IMG/VR virus record: IMGVR_UViG_3300010885_022163
Location: 1-26,543 of that record
Origin: a virus
DNA length: 26,543 nt
Strand: one strand, 5' to 3'
Each line of letters begins with the position of its first letter. Position 1 is the first letter of the stretch. The notes below the pieces were generated by a model. It made no database searches. It had not been told where the DNA came from and saw nothing but the letters and a program-made list of their open reading frames with translations. Shown one piece after another: positions 6,131-15,747 of this stretch. Both the position numbers and the translations under genes were made by a program.

Positions 6131-7561
6131 TTAGGGAGAGTAAGCAGCTGGATCAACCATGTCAGATAAATCATATGATTGAGCAGGTGCTTTTCCTGCG
6201 TTAGCTGCTGATACTGCTTTCGCGCGTGCTACTTGGCTTGGATACAAATCTCTCATTGCGTTAATGAGAGGCGCGCCATAAGCAGCCGCCAATCCAATAG
6301 GTAATGCTTCTGGACCAGCTAATAAACTCGCTGCAATTGGAGCAAGCGTTCCAGCACCAGCAATACTAGCCCCTGTTATGTCACCCTCTCGTGCGCGACG
6401 CGCAGTTTCTGTTCCGCCTGAAATAGCATTAACGATTGGACTGGCTTTAGTAACCGCGAACCATCTAGGCAGAAACTGATATAGATCTGTAGCCAATCCT
6501 GTCCCTGCTAATGCTTGGCCAGTAATGTCGCCTTTCTGAGCTGCGTTATACAAATCTTGGGCATTGTATCCAGCACCAAATCCTGCTAATCCAGTTCTTA
6601 CGGGCAGTGAGTTCGATATTTTCCCCAAAACACCCAACCCTGTTCGGAATACTCCAGGAGAAGAAGGCTCTGCTGGTAAAGCCCCACGCACTTCTTGAGC
6701 CGCTGTAGGACCTAAATAAATGCTGCTACCCTCAACGGGACCGTATCCTTTACCAAAGTCTTTGCTTTGAACTAAAGAGTGTAATTGCTCTGCTTGCTTA
6801 CCAGCTGCATGGATATTTTTGTAATCCGTTGCATTTTGCTTCTCAAGATCAGTCAATGGGCTGACCTGTCCTTGATGTGTAGCTTCCCACCAATTGATCA
6901 CACCATTGCCGCCAGGCCTTGTTGTGGGTCCTACAGAAGCGGCAGGATGCGGAGCTTCGCCGTATGACATAGCTGGGAAAAACCTACTGGCTACACCAAA
7001 AGCTTTCTTAGCCGCTAATGCTTTAGTTCCCGCACCAGCACCAACAACACCAGAAATTGCGCCTGCATAAGCACGTTTTTCTTTATCGCTTACTTGTTGC
7101 TGTTGAGCCTCTACAGTTTCTTCAGGTGCAGGAGGGTATGGATTTTCACCCTCTAACACAGCACCAGTTGGCTGTTCAGATTGTGGGGCTTCTTGTGGTT
7201 CTGATAATGTACTACCTTCAAATTTGGCTATGGCATTCGCTAATTTCTCGTGATAATCACCAGGGAATGCTTTTGTTGTATCGTCAAGACCTAACTGTTC
7301 AGCAATGTGAATCTTGTAGTTCTTGCGCGTTTCTTCAGAGTTATCACCTTTGGGTGCATATTTATCAATAAAAGCTTCTGGTGTATTGAGTTTCTGTTCT
7401 TCTACTTTGCTCCTGATATCCTGCAGCAAAGCTTTACGCCCAGCTTCAGGTGTCTCAAATACAGCAAATCCATCCTTGTCTGTACCAATCTGCCCTTCAT
7501 AAAATCCATTTTTATTCGGACGCAAATTTCCTGGATTGTTGTAGTAATCAGCTCTTGACAT
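6131..7561 (-). CDS. Virion protein with lysozyme/transglycosylase-like N-terminus
   Basis: The 476-residue protein begins MSRADYYNNPGNLRPNKNGF. The NNPGNLRP pattern (8-15), followed by GFAVFETPEAGRKALLQDI and FIDKYAPKGDN, is typical of the muralytic-like domain of phage internal or tail proteins that open the cell wall during DNA entry. The domain spans about residues 1-118. A Pro/Glu/Gln-rich linker follows, then an Ala/Gly-rich, weakly hydrophobic C-terminal half that could insert into or line a membrane channel. The ATG at 7561 lies 2 nt after the stop of the preceding gene; an in-frame ATG at 7579 lies inside that gene and lacks a ribosome site. It is the last gene of the late operon. 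The catalytic residue was not identified. Confidence 0.65.
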   Translation of the reverse strand: MSRADYYNNPGNLRPNKNGFYEGQIGTDKDGFAVFETPEAGRKALLQDIRSKVEEQKLNTPEAFIDKYAPKGDNSEETRKNYKIHIAEQLGLDDTTKAFPGDYHEKLANAIAKFEGSTLSEPQEAPQSEQPTGAVLEGENPYPPAPEETVEAQQQQVSDKEKRAYAGAISGVVGAGAGTKALAAKKAFGVASRFFPAMSYGEAPHPAASVGPTTRPGGNGVINWWEATHQGQVSPLTDLEKQNATDYKNIHAAGKQAEQLHSLVQSKDFGKGYGPVEGSSIYLGPTAAQEVRGALPAEPSSPGVFRTGLGVLGKISNSLPVRTGLAGFGAGYNAQDLYNAAQKGDITGQALAGTGLATDLYQFLPRWFAVTKASPIVNAISGGTETARRAREGDITGASIAGAGTLAPIAASLLAGPEALPIGLAAAYGAPLINAMRDLYPSQVARAKAVSAANAGKAPAQSYDLSDMVDPAAYSP

Positions 7562-7563
7562 GA

Positions 7564-9285
7564 TTAGTTGGGAACCCATTTGTTGCCGACTTTGTGATAA
7601 CCCGGCACTGGTGATTCCGCAGGCGCAGAAGGCTTAGCTGCCGAAAGAGCTGCTGCTTTCTTTGCGTTAGGATCAAATGCATCTGACAAACTACCAGTCA
7701 TCCATTTTGGAACACCAGTTGCTGGATTTTCAGTTACACCGCGTACACGTTGCGTATTGTTATCAACGATGGATTTATATGCAGGGTGGTAATTCCAACC
7801 ATAAACATTAAAATCTTTTTCGTTATGTGCTGCATTATGAAACGCATTACCCATCTCGTAATTCATCAGATTGTTTGACCCAATTTTACCAATTGTTCGC
7901 ATAAAGGCATCTTTGGTATTACCCAATCCGGGGACCTGAGCACTCTCAACTTCGGTCTTCAGATTAGTTGGATTCTTCATTCCAGGAATGTTTGCGTATG
8001 TGCTTTGTAATTCAGAAACACTATTCATCAATGTCTGAAAATCTGATGTTGCTTTATTGACATCTAATTTGTGCTGAATAGCGTATTCACGAACATGCGA
8101 TAAAGCTTCACCCGCAAATCCTTTTTCAAGCATTTTGCCCATGATTGAATAAGGATCTCCGCCTTCCAACATACCAAACACTGGGTTCAATGCTGGATTA
8201 GACGCGGCTCGGATGATATTTGTTGTTAATGGATAAACACGAGATCCAAGCGTTGCCAATGGTTCAACTTGCTGACGCTTATCTTCATATGCTTGACGAC
8301 GATCAGCCACAGCCGCGTTTGCCTGCTCTATTTGTCTGGCTCTAGGTAATGTTTCTACAGATGCGTCGTTGACTCCTGGAATACGAGGTAATGGCTCACC
8401 TGACGTTGGCCCTACGGGTGGCTCGGGCTGCTTTGTAGAAAGTGAGCCTTGAGGTGCTGCTGGACTTGCACTAGGCGCAGCCGCAGAACTGGGTCCACTC
8501 GGTTGCGTCCCGCCAGGGGGAGCAAAAGGTAGAGGACCGGAATTTCTGGGTGGATTGAATCCAGGGGGAGCAAAACTGTTTACAAGCGCATCTCTGACCT
8601 TGGATTCATCGCCACCATATTTCTGCATAAGTTCAGCATAAGTAACACCCAGATTTGCAGTGTCCATATACTTCTTGAGATCAAAGTTTGCTGAACCTAA
8701 AGCTTGCTCCCATGCCTGTCTTTTTTCAGCAAGGCTTAGATTGTTCCAACCCAATCCAATGGTCGCACCTGTACTTGAAGATGAATTAATTGAATTGATA
8801 ATTCCTGGGGCATTTTCACCAAAGGCAGAAGCTAAAAAAGCAGCGCCTTTGGGAGTGACAGTTCCTGTATCAGACAAAAATCCATTTTCACGCATCGCAT
8901 CCAAACCCATCTGTTTCTGTTGGAATGGAATAGTATTGGCTGCAACTTGTGCTCTCATTCGCGCAATTGTTGGTGCCATAGCACGTTGCGCTTCAACCTG
9001 ATTACCGATGACGTTGAACGCATTTCCCAATCCAGCAACAAGACCACCCATTTCTGGCTTAGCCAATGCTGCGGCAACTTTTGCTAGGTTGATATCTTTG
9101 TATCTGTTTTCTAATGAGGTTGCGTAATCACTTGTAGCTTGATTGGCTGCATTAAAAGCTTCTGCAACCCGAGGGTCAATATCTCGACCAAATGGGTTCA
9201 TCTTTGACAGATCAAAAGGAATTGGCGCTTGTTCGGATGACAGCTGTGCTGGACCTACGTGAGCAAAATCGTCGTCTCTAGCCAT
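7564..9285 (-). CDS. Probable internal virion (ejection) protein
   Basis: The 573-residue protein starts at the ATG at 9285, which overlaps the stop of the preceding gene (TAATG) and has GAGAGG upstream; a longer frame from 9330 has no support. The N-terminal 235 residues are mostly helical (for example AEAFNAANQATSDYATSLEN). A Pro/Ser/Ala-rich linker (about 240-310) joins a helical C-terminal part. No enzymatic motif is seen. Large helical proteins encoded between the tail genes and the end of the late operon are typically ejected with the DNA in podoviruses, so this role is inferred from position and architecture only. Confidence 0.55.
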   Translation of the reverse strand: MARDDDFAHVGPAQLSSEQAPIPFDLSKMNPFGRDIDPRVAEAFNAANQATSDYATSLENRYKDINLAKVAAALAKPEMGGLVAGLGNAFNVIGNQVEAQRAMAPTIARMRAQVAANTIPFQQKQMGLDAMRENGFLSDTGTVTPKGAAFLASAFGENAPGIINSINSSSSTGATIGLGWNNLSLAEKRQAWEQALGSANFDLKKYMDTANLGVTYAELMQKYGGDESKVRDALVNSFAPPGFNPPRNSGPLPFAPPGGTQPSGPSSAAAPSASPAAPQGSLSTKQPEPPVGPTSGEPLPRIPGVNDASVETLPRARQIEQANAAVADRRQAYEDKRQQVEPLATLGSRVYPLTTNIIRAASNPALNPVFGMLEGGDPYSIMGKMLEKGFAGEALSHVREYAIQHKLDVNKATSDFQTLMNSVSELQSTYANIPGMKNPTNLKTEVESAQVPGLGNTKDAFMRTIGKIGSNNLMNYEMGNAFHNAAHNEKDFNVYGWNYHPAYKSIVDNNTQRVRGVTENPATGVPKWMTGSLSDAFDPNAKKAAALSAAKPSAPAESPVPGYHKVGNKWVPN

Positions 9286-10580
9286 TATCCTCTCCCAGGC
9301 AATGCGCCACGATGTTTGGTTGCTGTGCAACCTACAGGTGCATTAATTAAACCACCTCTAGCTACAAAAGTATTTACACCGCAACAACATCCAGCGTATG
9401 GGTTTTGGACTGAATTGGGATCATATCCAGCACCTCCAGCACTAGCCCCGCCAGAACTACTTCCAGAACTAATATTGGTTCCTATTCCTGATGCTGCACC
9501 TCCTGCAGTAGATCCAGGGTTAATTGCCACGCCCGTCCCACCAGATCCAGGTTTAAATCCTAACTGGCTCAAAATGTTTGAGTAAGCCGACTGACCACCT
9601 GTAGTAGGTGTTGCGAACAACGAACCAATCCCAGCTCCAGCAGCCAAGGTAGCCTGTATAGGCGACATGCAAAGCGTTGTTTGTGTCGATGTGGGTATGT
9701 TTGCCCCTGCAAGCAGCGTAGATAGCTTTGAGAGCGTTGTGAGTGGGTAGCATTGTCTGTTTTGAGCAATTGTTTGCTGTTGGCCTCCAAGGGTCGACAA
9801 CGCATTCAAACAGCCTAGATTGATCTGCTGACCTTGTGTGCCTAATGTACCCAAAGTTTGTCCACCTTGAATTCCCAAAGCACCTTGTTGTTGTGCTGCT
9901 TGAGCTGCTGTTTGAGCGGCTTGGTTCAATGCAGCGTTCTGAGCTTGCTGTGCAGTCGCTGTAGTGCCTGCAAGCTGACTTAGAGCGCCCTGCTTCGTTC
10001 CTGCGGCCTGTAATGCCTGGCCATATCCAGATGCCAACATGTTAGCAATATTAGAATTTAAGCACTGCTCAGCGTTAGCAATAGTCTGCCCTAATACCTG
10101 AGCACCACGCTGTGATCCAAACTGACCAGATCCCACCGCTGCAGCCGTTGCCTGAGGGGCAAGGTTCTGCATAATGTTCCGCTGCCCAATATTAGATATG
10201 GCATTGATCTGGCACTGGATGTATGGGTTCATGTAGCACTGAGCTGTCTGACCCAAATTAAAATTCACCCCTTGATTGATCAATGGCTTTGCAGCACACA
10301 GAGGGCTTGCAATGTTGCTCAAGTATGGCGCAGCTGCACCAGTAATGTTTTGGTTAGCCCCTTGCCCTACTAATCCTGCCCCTTGAGAGACTAAAGGCTG
10401 ATACTGACCAGCTTGATTGGCTGCGTTAGTAAATGCCTGTGTCTGTAATGGTTGAGCACCAACATACTGAGCGCACGCCTGGGCCTTTTGTCCCGCGGTC
10501 GCAAGATTACTTAAGTAGTTGGTGTAAAACGACGGTGCATTCGTCGTTTGATTCTGGGAAGTCTGTAGTAGATTGGCCAT
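9285..10580 (-). CDS. Gln/Ala-rich internal virion-type protein, cysteine-rich
   Basis: The 431-residue protein has a helical, Gln/Ala-rich body with a stretch SGQFGSQRGAQVLGQTIANA (about 151-170) and LNALSTLGGQQQTIAQN (about 258-274), a pattern I associate with a common class of podovirus structural proteins of unknown exact place. The C-terminal 90 residues are Gly/Ser-rich, then NPYAGCCCGVNTFVARGGLI. It has about 12 cysteines, including CCC at 398-400, which is unusual for a cytoplasmically assembled phage protein. AAAGG precedes the ATG, 2 nt after the upstream stop. Internal virion protein is the best guess; tail or minor head protein is possible. Confidence 0.55.
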   Translation of the reverse strand: MANLLQTSQNQTTNAPSFYTNYLSNLATAGQKAQACAQYVGAQPLQTQAFTNAANQAGQYQPLVSQGAGLVGQGANQNITGAAAPYLSNIASPLCAAKPLINQGVNFNLGQTAQCYMNPYIQCQINAISNIGQRNIMQNLAPQATAAAVGSGQFGSQRGAQVLGQTIANAEQCLNSNIANMLASGYGQALQAAGTKQGALSQLAGTTATAQQAQNAALNQAAQTAAQAAQQQGALGIQGGQTLGTLGTQGQQINLGCLNALSTLGGQQQTIAQNRQCYPLTTLSKLSTLLAGANIPTSTQTTLCMSPIQATLAAGAGIGSLFATPTTGGQSAYSNILSQLGFKPGSGGTGVAINPGSTAGGAASGIGTNISSGSSSGGASAGGAGYDPNSVQNPYAGCCCGVNTFVARGGLINAPVGCTATKHRGALPGRG

Positions 10581-10582
10581 GA

Positions 10583-13372
10583 TTAACCTTTGCCCCTGAG
10601 GTATTCAAGAGGTGATTTAGCTTTCGGGGGAATCTTACTGGTAGGAGCAGATCGCTTATGGTCCCGCAAACGCTCACGCATCTGGTCTAACATCTTCGCC
10701 CCATGCTTATTGTCCCCTCCTCCGAGGGCTGTGACAAATGATTCTGGCAAGACAACTTCACCATCTGCTATTTTTGCAGGCACAGGATTACCACCTAGTT
10801 CTTTCTTGTGAGGAACCTGGCCCATAAAATGCATCAGAGCCTCATTTCCTGCCTTACTTGATCCATCACCTAAAGCTGCCACAGCATCTGCATCGATGAC
10901 GTAATCTCCGTCATGCAGCATAGCGGGTATATCGTCTGATTGGCCGGTTCCACGGCCCCCAGCATAGTAACCTGTCACCCCAGTCACGAACTCGGGATGG
11001 TGGCCCTCTGGAGCTGCCTCGTGGTACTTAGAGGGCAACCCGCCTTTGGCTAATTGACCAAATGATCCATACATAGACATTTGGGGCGAGATTTGATGTA
11101 GAGCACCAAGGGTTACTGCATTTTTTGAACTAGGCTGATACACGATTCCCGCGGGTCCTCGACTCTGCAAGAATTCCGTTTTAGATAAACATTCCACACA
11201 ACCCACATGGCTTCCAGATGCAAAGCGGTGAATTGGCCCACCGTCCTTGGCGTAACCTGGAACGGCATACCCACGAGATGCAAATTGATGTAGTAAAGCC
11301 GGATCATATTCCTGCAAAGTTGCTTGAACATCCGGTCTGTTTAATTCTTCCGGGGTCAAACGGTTGTTTTCAATATCATTAACTAAGTCGGGGCGTACCA
11401 TCTCTAATCGACGCAACGCAGAATCTTGATAATTCTTTACCTGCAAAGACTGCGGCACGCCCCCCGTAATTGTTGAAGATTGTAATGAACCCAATCCAGG
11501 CAATTCCTGCAACGTTAATGCAGGTGTTTTGCTTCCTGTAACGGATAACATTTGAGGGGTTGATGATAAGAAATATGGTACGGCAGCCCCAAGAACTCCC
11601 GTTGAACTCGATGGAGTAGTTGTCGGACTAGTAGATCCGCCGGGATTGATTATTGGAAGTTTAGTGGAACTATCTGAAACTTTTGTCGGAGTAGTTGTTG
11701 AAGTGTCGGTCGTAGCTGTCGATGGGTTGACAAGAAGGTTTACCGCAACTCCAGTTCCACCAATTCCTGAACCCGATCCATAAACGCCTGTTCCTCCACC
11801 GCCTACTCCAGTATCTGCACCAGATCCAATTCCCGTGCCTGTCGCTAATGAATTGCCTGGAATACCAAATGCTTGATCAGCGGTATTTACTGAGGTTGGA
11901 AGCGATCCAAGCCCAGTTGTATCTGTTGTGGTCGTACCACTTGGTAAAGCGCCAGCAGTAATATTTGTATCTGGTGTTGCCGTTGCCGGTAATGCACCGC
12001 TACTTGCATCTGTTGATATAGGCGTGCCAGGAGCTGCACCTGTAGTGCCGCTCTTGTCTGTCTGTGCGCCAGTAATATCACTGAGATCTATTGGAAATGC
12101 ACTTGAATTATCAACCGTTGAAGTGTCAGCTGTTGTGCTTCCGCTACCCTGTCCAGGTGGACCTAAAGGCCCTTGATTAGATACGTCATTTGTCGTCATC
12201 TGCATATACACCCCAGGAAGCTGGTTCCCGGCTGCATCATATGCAGTAGCATTTGGATAATCTACAAATATTGGATTACCGTTTTCATCTGTCTCTTTTG
12301 TTGAACCGGGAGGCACTCCAGGCGGCAATGACAAGTCTGTAGATAATGTTGGAAGCGCACCAATAGTAGGCGCCGTAACGTCGGATGTTGTATTCGTGTC
12401 TGCTGATGCAAGTACAGGCAATGCTCCAGAAGCTTGTGTTTGATCTGTAGGGGCGCCAGTGTTTGCTGATGCAAGCACAGGCAAAGCACCGTCTGTTGGG
12501 ATTGCATCTGGTGTATTTACGTTATCAGCTAATGATGCTAATCCGCTTTGTGTTGAGTCTGACGAAGCACTATCGATTGGACTTGGCGTAGCAGGTGGCG
12601 TTGCGTCTACATTAGTCGTAGGCTGATCTGTTGGCGCCACAGACACCGCATTTGAAATACTTTGTAAGCCTGTATCTACATTTGAGGAAGGTAATCCAAA
12701 TGCTTGGTCTGCCGTATTTACGCTTGAGGGTAAGGAATCCAATCCACTTGGCGTTGGATTTGTGTCAAAAAACAATGAACCCAGAATGTTTTGAACAGCG
12801 GGGCTTGCTTGATTAAGCAAAGGAAGAACTTGGTTTTTTGCGGAATTTACTACTGAATTTATCTGTTGTGAAACTCCAGTATCAACACCTAATGATCCGA
12901 TTGAACTATAAACACCAGAGGTTGCTCCGGCCATAATTCCAGACTGTAGTGCTTGATCTAGGGGCTGCCCATTTAACAGAGCTTTTGTTGTTCCTTGCGC
13001 GGATGCACCAAGCGCTGACGAAGCAATAGTGACAGCTTGCGGATTATCAACAAAAAGACTTCCTAGCGGATTATCTGACGTGACCAGATCATTGATAGCA
13101 GCTGGTGCAGCACTTGCGACTTGAGCACCAACATATCCAGAAATTGCAGCAGTCGCTATATTTGCAACGCTGCCACCGTTCATAGCTGAAACTGTTGCAG
13201 CAGCTACAGGGGCCGCAACAGCGGCTGATGTGAGGCCTAATCCCGCAGGACCAATCACTGAAGTTAAAGCAATGGTCTCAATAACAGGTATTGGATTATG
13301 GACAATGTTTTCAACTGTTTTTGCAACAGGTTGAATGACTTTATTATTAACCCACGAGGCTACACCGCCCAT
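10583..13372 (-). CDS. Large low-complexity internal virion-type protein
   Basis: The 929-residue protein has three parts. The N-terminal 200 residues are Ala/Val/Gly-rich and weakly hydrophobic. The middle (about 205-600) is Ser/Thr/Pro/Gly-rich low complexity with degenerate repeats: SLPSSVNTADQAFGLP (213-228) returns as SLPTSVNTADQAFGIP (490-505), and GALPVLASA occurs twice near 295-323. The C-terminal 230 residues are folded-looking, with DGDYVIDADAVAALGDGSSK (821-840) and a second related unit DGEVVLPESFVTALGGG (870-886), a motif seen in phage virion proteins as I recall them. GGAG precedes the ATG and it lies 1 nt after the upstream stop. Membrane-active ejection protein is inferred; function is not proven. 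Confidence 0.55.
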   Translation of the reverse strand: MGGVASWVNNKVIQPVAKTVENIVHNPIPVIETIALTSVIGPAGLGLTSAAVAAPVAAATVSAMNGGSVANIATAAISGYVGAQVASAAPAAINDLVTSDNPLGSLFVDNPQAVTIASSALGASAQGTTKALLNGQPLDQALQSGIMAGATSGVYSSIGSLGVDTGVSQQINSVVNSAKNQVLPLLNQASPAVQNILGSLFFDTNPTPSGLDSLPSSVNTADQAFGLPSSNVDTGLQSISNAVSVAPTDQPTTNVDATPPATPSPIDSASSDSTQSGLASLADNVNTPDAIPTDGALPVLASANTGAPTDQTQASGALPVLASADTNTTSDVTAPTIGALPTLSTDLSLPPGVPPGSTKETDENGNPIFVDYPNATAYDAAGNQLPGVYMQMTTNDVSNQGPLGPPGQGSGSTTADTSTVDNSSAFPIDLSDITGAQTDKSGTTGAAPGTPISTDASSGALPATATPDTNITAGALPSGTTTTDTTGLGSLPTSVNTADQAFGIPGNSLATGTGIGSGADTGVGGGGTGVYGSGSGIGGTGVAVNLLVNPSTATTDTSTTTPTKVSDSSTKLPIINPGGSTSPTTTPSSSTGVLGAAVPYFLSSTPQMLSVTGSKTPALTLQELPGLGSLQSSTITGGVPQSLQVKNYQDSALRRLEMVRPDLVNDIENNRLTPEELNRPDVQATLQEYDPALLHQFASRGYAVPGYAKDGGPIHRFASGSHVGCVECLSKTEFLQSRGPAGIVYQPSSKNAVTLGALHQISPQMSMYGSFGQLAKGGLPSKYHEAAPEGHHPEFVTGVTGYYAGGRGTGQSDDIPAMLHDGDYVIDADAVAALGDGSSKAGNEALMHFMGQVPHKKELGGNPVPAKIADGEVVLPESFVTALGGGDNKHGAKMLDQMRERLRDHKRSAPTSKIPPKAKSPLEYLRGKG

Positions 13373-13373
13373 T

Positions 13374-13742
13374 TTAGAACTCCACCATCACTGCATTGGT
13401 TGGAAGCGATGAATACGACAAACCTGCCATATCCAATGCTTTCAATATGCGTGGGTTTTCTAATTCAAATCTCCCATAATGAAAACCTGCTACTTTCATA
13501 GCGTGAGCCGCATCTTTAATTGCCGCAACCAAATCACGCGGATTGTCTGCAGTTTCCATTACAAATTGCACCGTACCATTCCCGAGGTTTTCGTATATAA
13601 ACAACGTGTTATGTGATCTTAAAACACGGATGTTGGGATTCGTTTTAATGGATTGCGCGAGACTTTCTTGCAAAGCAACAGGATCTTGTCCTGTACCATG
13701 TAATGACTTTTGCAATATTTCTTCGGTAGTTAATCTTTTCAT
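13374..13742 (-). CDS. Conserved-type late protein, 122 aa
   Basis: The start is the ATG at 13742, which overlaps the stop of the previous gene (ATGA); a longer frame from 13796 is a shadow. The protein begins MKRLTTEEILQKSLHGTGQD and ends in an alternating beta/helix pattern (NTLFIYENLGNGTVQFVMET, then GFHYGRFELENPRILKALDM). This alternation and length resemble small acetyltransferase-like or structural adaptor folds, but no acetyl-CoA loop is clear. It sits between the tail stabilisation gene and the large internal virion genes, so a virion or assembly role is likely. Confidence 0.55.
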   Translation of the reverse strand: MKRLTTEEILQKSLHGTGQDPVALQESLAQSIKTNPNIRVLRSHNTLFIYENLGNGTVQFVMETADNPRDLVAAIKDAAHAMKVAGFHYGRFELENPRILKALDMAGLSYSSLPTNAVMVEF

Positions 13743-13981
13743 CGCTGCGGGTCCACGCTCATTATTCCCACCATCTGTGCTGCCCAGTCTTGCCAAGTAG
13801 CAAAGCCTCGGTGATCAGGTATCCCTGACATTACAAAGTACCCAATTCCATTTAATCCATCAACCCAGACACGCCACTGCTCTTCTGGGACATGTCCCAG
13901 TTGGTTCGGCGCAAATAACTCTTCCATAAGCCGACAGTAGTAATCCCAAGTCATATTTCTTGGGTCATAAACTGTTGCCAT
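13739..13981 (-). CDS. Small late protein, 80 aa, unknown
   Basis: An 80-residue Trp-rich protein, starting MATVYDPRNMTWDYYCRLME and containing VPEEQWRVWVDGLNGIGYF. Its ATG overlaps the stop of the tail stabilisation gene (TAATG) and its stop overlaps the next ATG (ATGA), so it is translated as part of this coupled set. I do not recognise a family; small conserved proteins at this place in podovirus tail modules are often virion assembly factors. Confidence 0.6.
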   Translation of the reverse strand: MATVYDPRNMTWDYYCRLMEELFAPNQLGHVPEEQWRVWVDGLNGIGYFVMSGIPDHRGFATWQDWAAQMVGIMSVDPQR

Positions 13982-15747
13982 TACGGATTACCCGTACCGC
14001 GAACATCACCTGTATCTAGGCTCAACAATACATTACCCATGAAGTAGTCTCCGTTCGTCACGTTACTGCTAAACCGTAATCTCATCTCACGACGCTGCTC
14101 ACGCATATCAATCTTTAAAGTTGTTGGATCAAAAGGGTAAGGGTCAGAAGGAGCATCAACGTCGACAGCATAGCCTTTACCTGTCACTACAACATTCATT
14201 GTCTGCACCTGTATGAAGTCAGGCTCAATACGCTCACAGCGCGTCCAGACGTTATCACCTATAGGCTGTGTATTTACTAATCCACCTTGGCTACCCAAGA
14301 TGTTTGTTTCAAAGTAAGACTCAATCGCTTCAATACGGCTCAAATACTGTTGGTTTACACCCACTTCATGTGTCCACAGACTGTAGCCTGTTAGGACGTT
14401 CTGTTCCCATCCTGCCCAGATTGGCCTACGGAACACCTCAGAGAACACGCCAGCAGATCTACGAGCGCCTAAAGCCTCGCCTGCGTCATACCAACACTTC
14501 TCACGAAGGTTAAAGATAATCGCGTCATTACATTCAGTGCTAGAGCCTGATGGATAGAACCACCAAATCTCACCCCAGCGCGGGACTTTACTAACCCATA
14601 CCTTTTGACGCTCTTTAATGTTGATTCTGTCAAAGAAATAGTTTGTATTCTGGTTATTGGGGAGTTCCTGTACTACACCGCTGTACATTAAGAAACGATC
14701 CGTACCTACCCAATAAAAGATACCGTCATACTCAATCACGCACTGACTCGACATAATTGAAGACTGTTGAGTGATTAAGTCATATCGCCAATACAACGTA
14801 GCATTACCCACATTCTGTGGGGCATATGTCACGCGTACAACAGAATCCAAAGTCCAAAAAAGGCCAGCAGGAGAAGTGGTACCACCACGAAGTGGTAATC
14901 CTTTGACGACTTTAGTGGAACTAATGTTGTTGGAGTTCGCATCGGCTGATGTCCAATTATTAAAGTCACCTGCTGAACAGTTCTGAATTAATCCATTATC
15001 TCCAAATACAAACAGGTATGGAAATAACATCACTACGCCACCAGAGACGCTAATGTTGTTATCAAACGTCAACAATTTTGCACCGCTTGCCGTAGCATTT
15101 GCACTTAGCGTTACCGTCCAAACATTACTAACGCTTTCTGCATTGAGAACCGTAGTTCCGCTAGGAATTCCAGTACCCGATACAGACACCCCCGCGCCTA
15201 TGGCTGCGATGGTGCTCGCAAACGTGACTGTGGGTGATCCTGTGGTTAATGTACCTGTGGCAGTAAAAACACCAATAGGGGAGACTGTAGTGCCTGTAAA
15301 GTCTCCAAACAGAGGTCTTGTTTTTACGGTAGAAGTAATGTCATTCAGATTCTGGCCAGGATGTGCAATGAGGTTGTTTTTGCCGTTCCCATAAGCATCA
15401 TAACCAATATCAAATTGCCAAAGGTTATTTGCATTTGCCGTGAACCCTGAAGTGATTGTAACGTTTTCTGGGCCTGAACCTACCGCATCGTCATTGTCGG
15501 TTGTCCATTGCTGCAAACCAGACTGAGTACCAGAATAAATATAGTTAATTCCGTCAGTCGCACTCATAATCATGCCGCGACTGACTTCTGTCGCGTTTAG
15601 AAACGATGCACGATAGCCTAAAATCTTGCGAGGGCGACCATATTGGAACCTGACCCAACGGCCATCAATGTAGTTGGATGAGGCTAATATCGTGCTATCA
15701 CGCTGAATGCCAGGGGCAACTGTCAGCGATACAACCTTCAGAGTCAT
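13981..15747 (-). CDS. P22 gp10-like tail hub/DNA stabilisation protein
   Basis: The 588-residue protein resembles packaged-DNA stabilisation proteins of P22-like and related podoviruses, which close the portal channel and carry the fibres. Features are an N-terminal segment VAPGIQRDSTILASSNYIDG with WVRFQYGRPRKILGYR, then a beta-propeller-like series of aromatic blades (YLFVFGDNGLIQ, IFYWVGTDRFLMYSG, GEIWWFYPSG) and a C-terminal beta sandwich (TLKIDMREQRREMRLRF). An extra Gly/Ser/Thr-rich module (about 160-230) with SGTGIPSGTTV and ATASGAKLLTF appears inserted before the propeller. The ATG overlaps the stop of the fibre-like gene (TAATG). Position just after the adaptor supports the call. 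Confidence 0.75.
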   Translation of the reverse strand: MTLKVVSLTVAPGIQRDSTILASSNYIDGRWVRFQYGRPRKILGYRASFLNATEVSRGMIMSATDGINYIYSGTQSGLQQWTTDNDDAVGSGPENVTITSGFTANANNLWQFDIGYDAYGNGKNNLIAHPGQNLNDITSTVKTRPLFGDFTGTTVSPIGVFTATGTLTTGSPTVTFASTIAAIGAGVSVSGTGIPSGTTVLNAESVSNVWTVTLSANATASGAKLLTFDNNISVSGGVVMLFPYLFVFGDNGLIQNCSAGDFNNWTSADANSNNISSTKVVKGLPLRGGTTSPAGLFWTLDSVVRVTYAPQNVGNATLYWRYDLITQQSSIMSSQCVIEYDGIFYWVGTDRFLMYSGVVQELPNNQNTNYFFDRINIKERQKVWVSKVPRWGEIWWFYPSGSSTECNDAIIFNLREKCWYDAGEALGARRSAGVFSEVFRRPIWAGWEQNVLTGYSLWTHEVGVNQQYLSRIEAIESYFETNILGSQGGLVNTQPIGDNVWTRCERIEPDFIQVQTMNVVVTGKGYAVDVDAPSDPYPFDPTTLKIDMREQRREMRLRFSSNVTNGDYFMGNVLLSLDTGDVRGTGNP

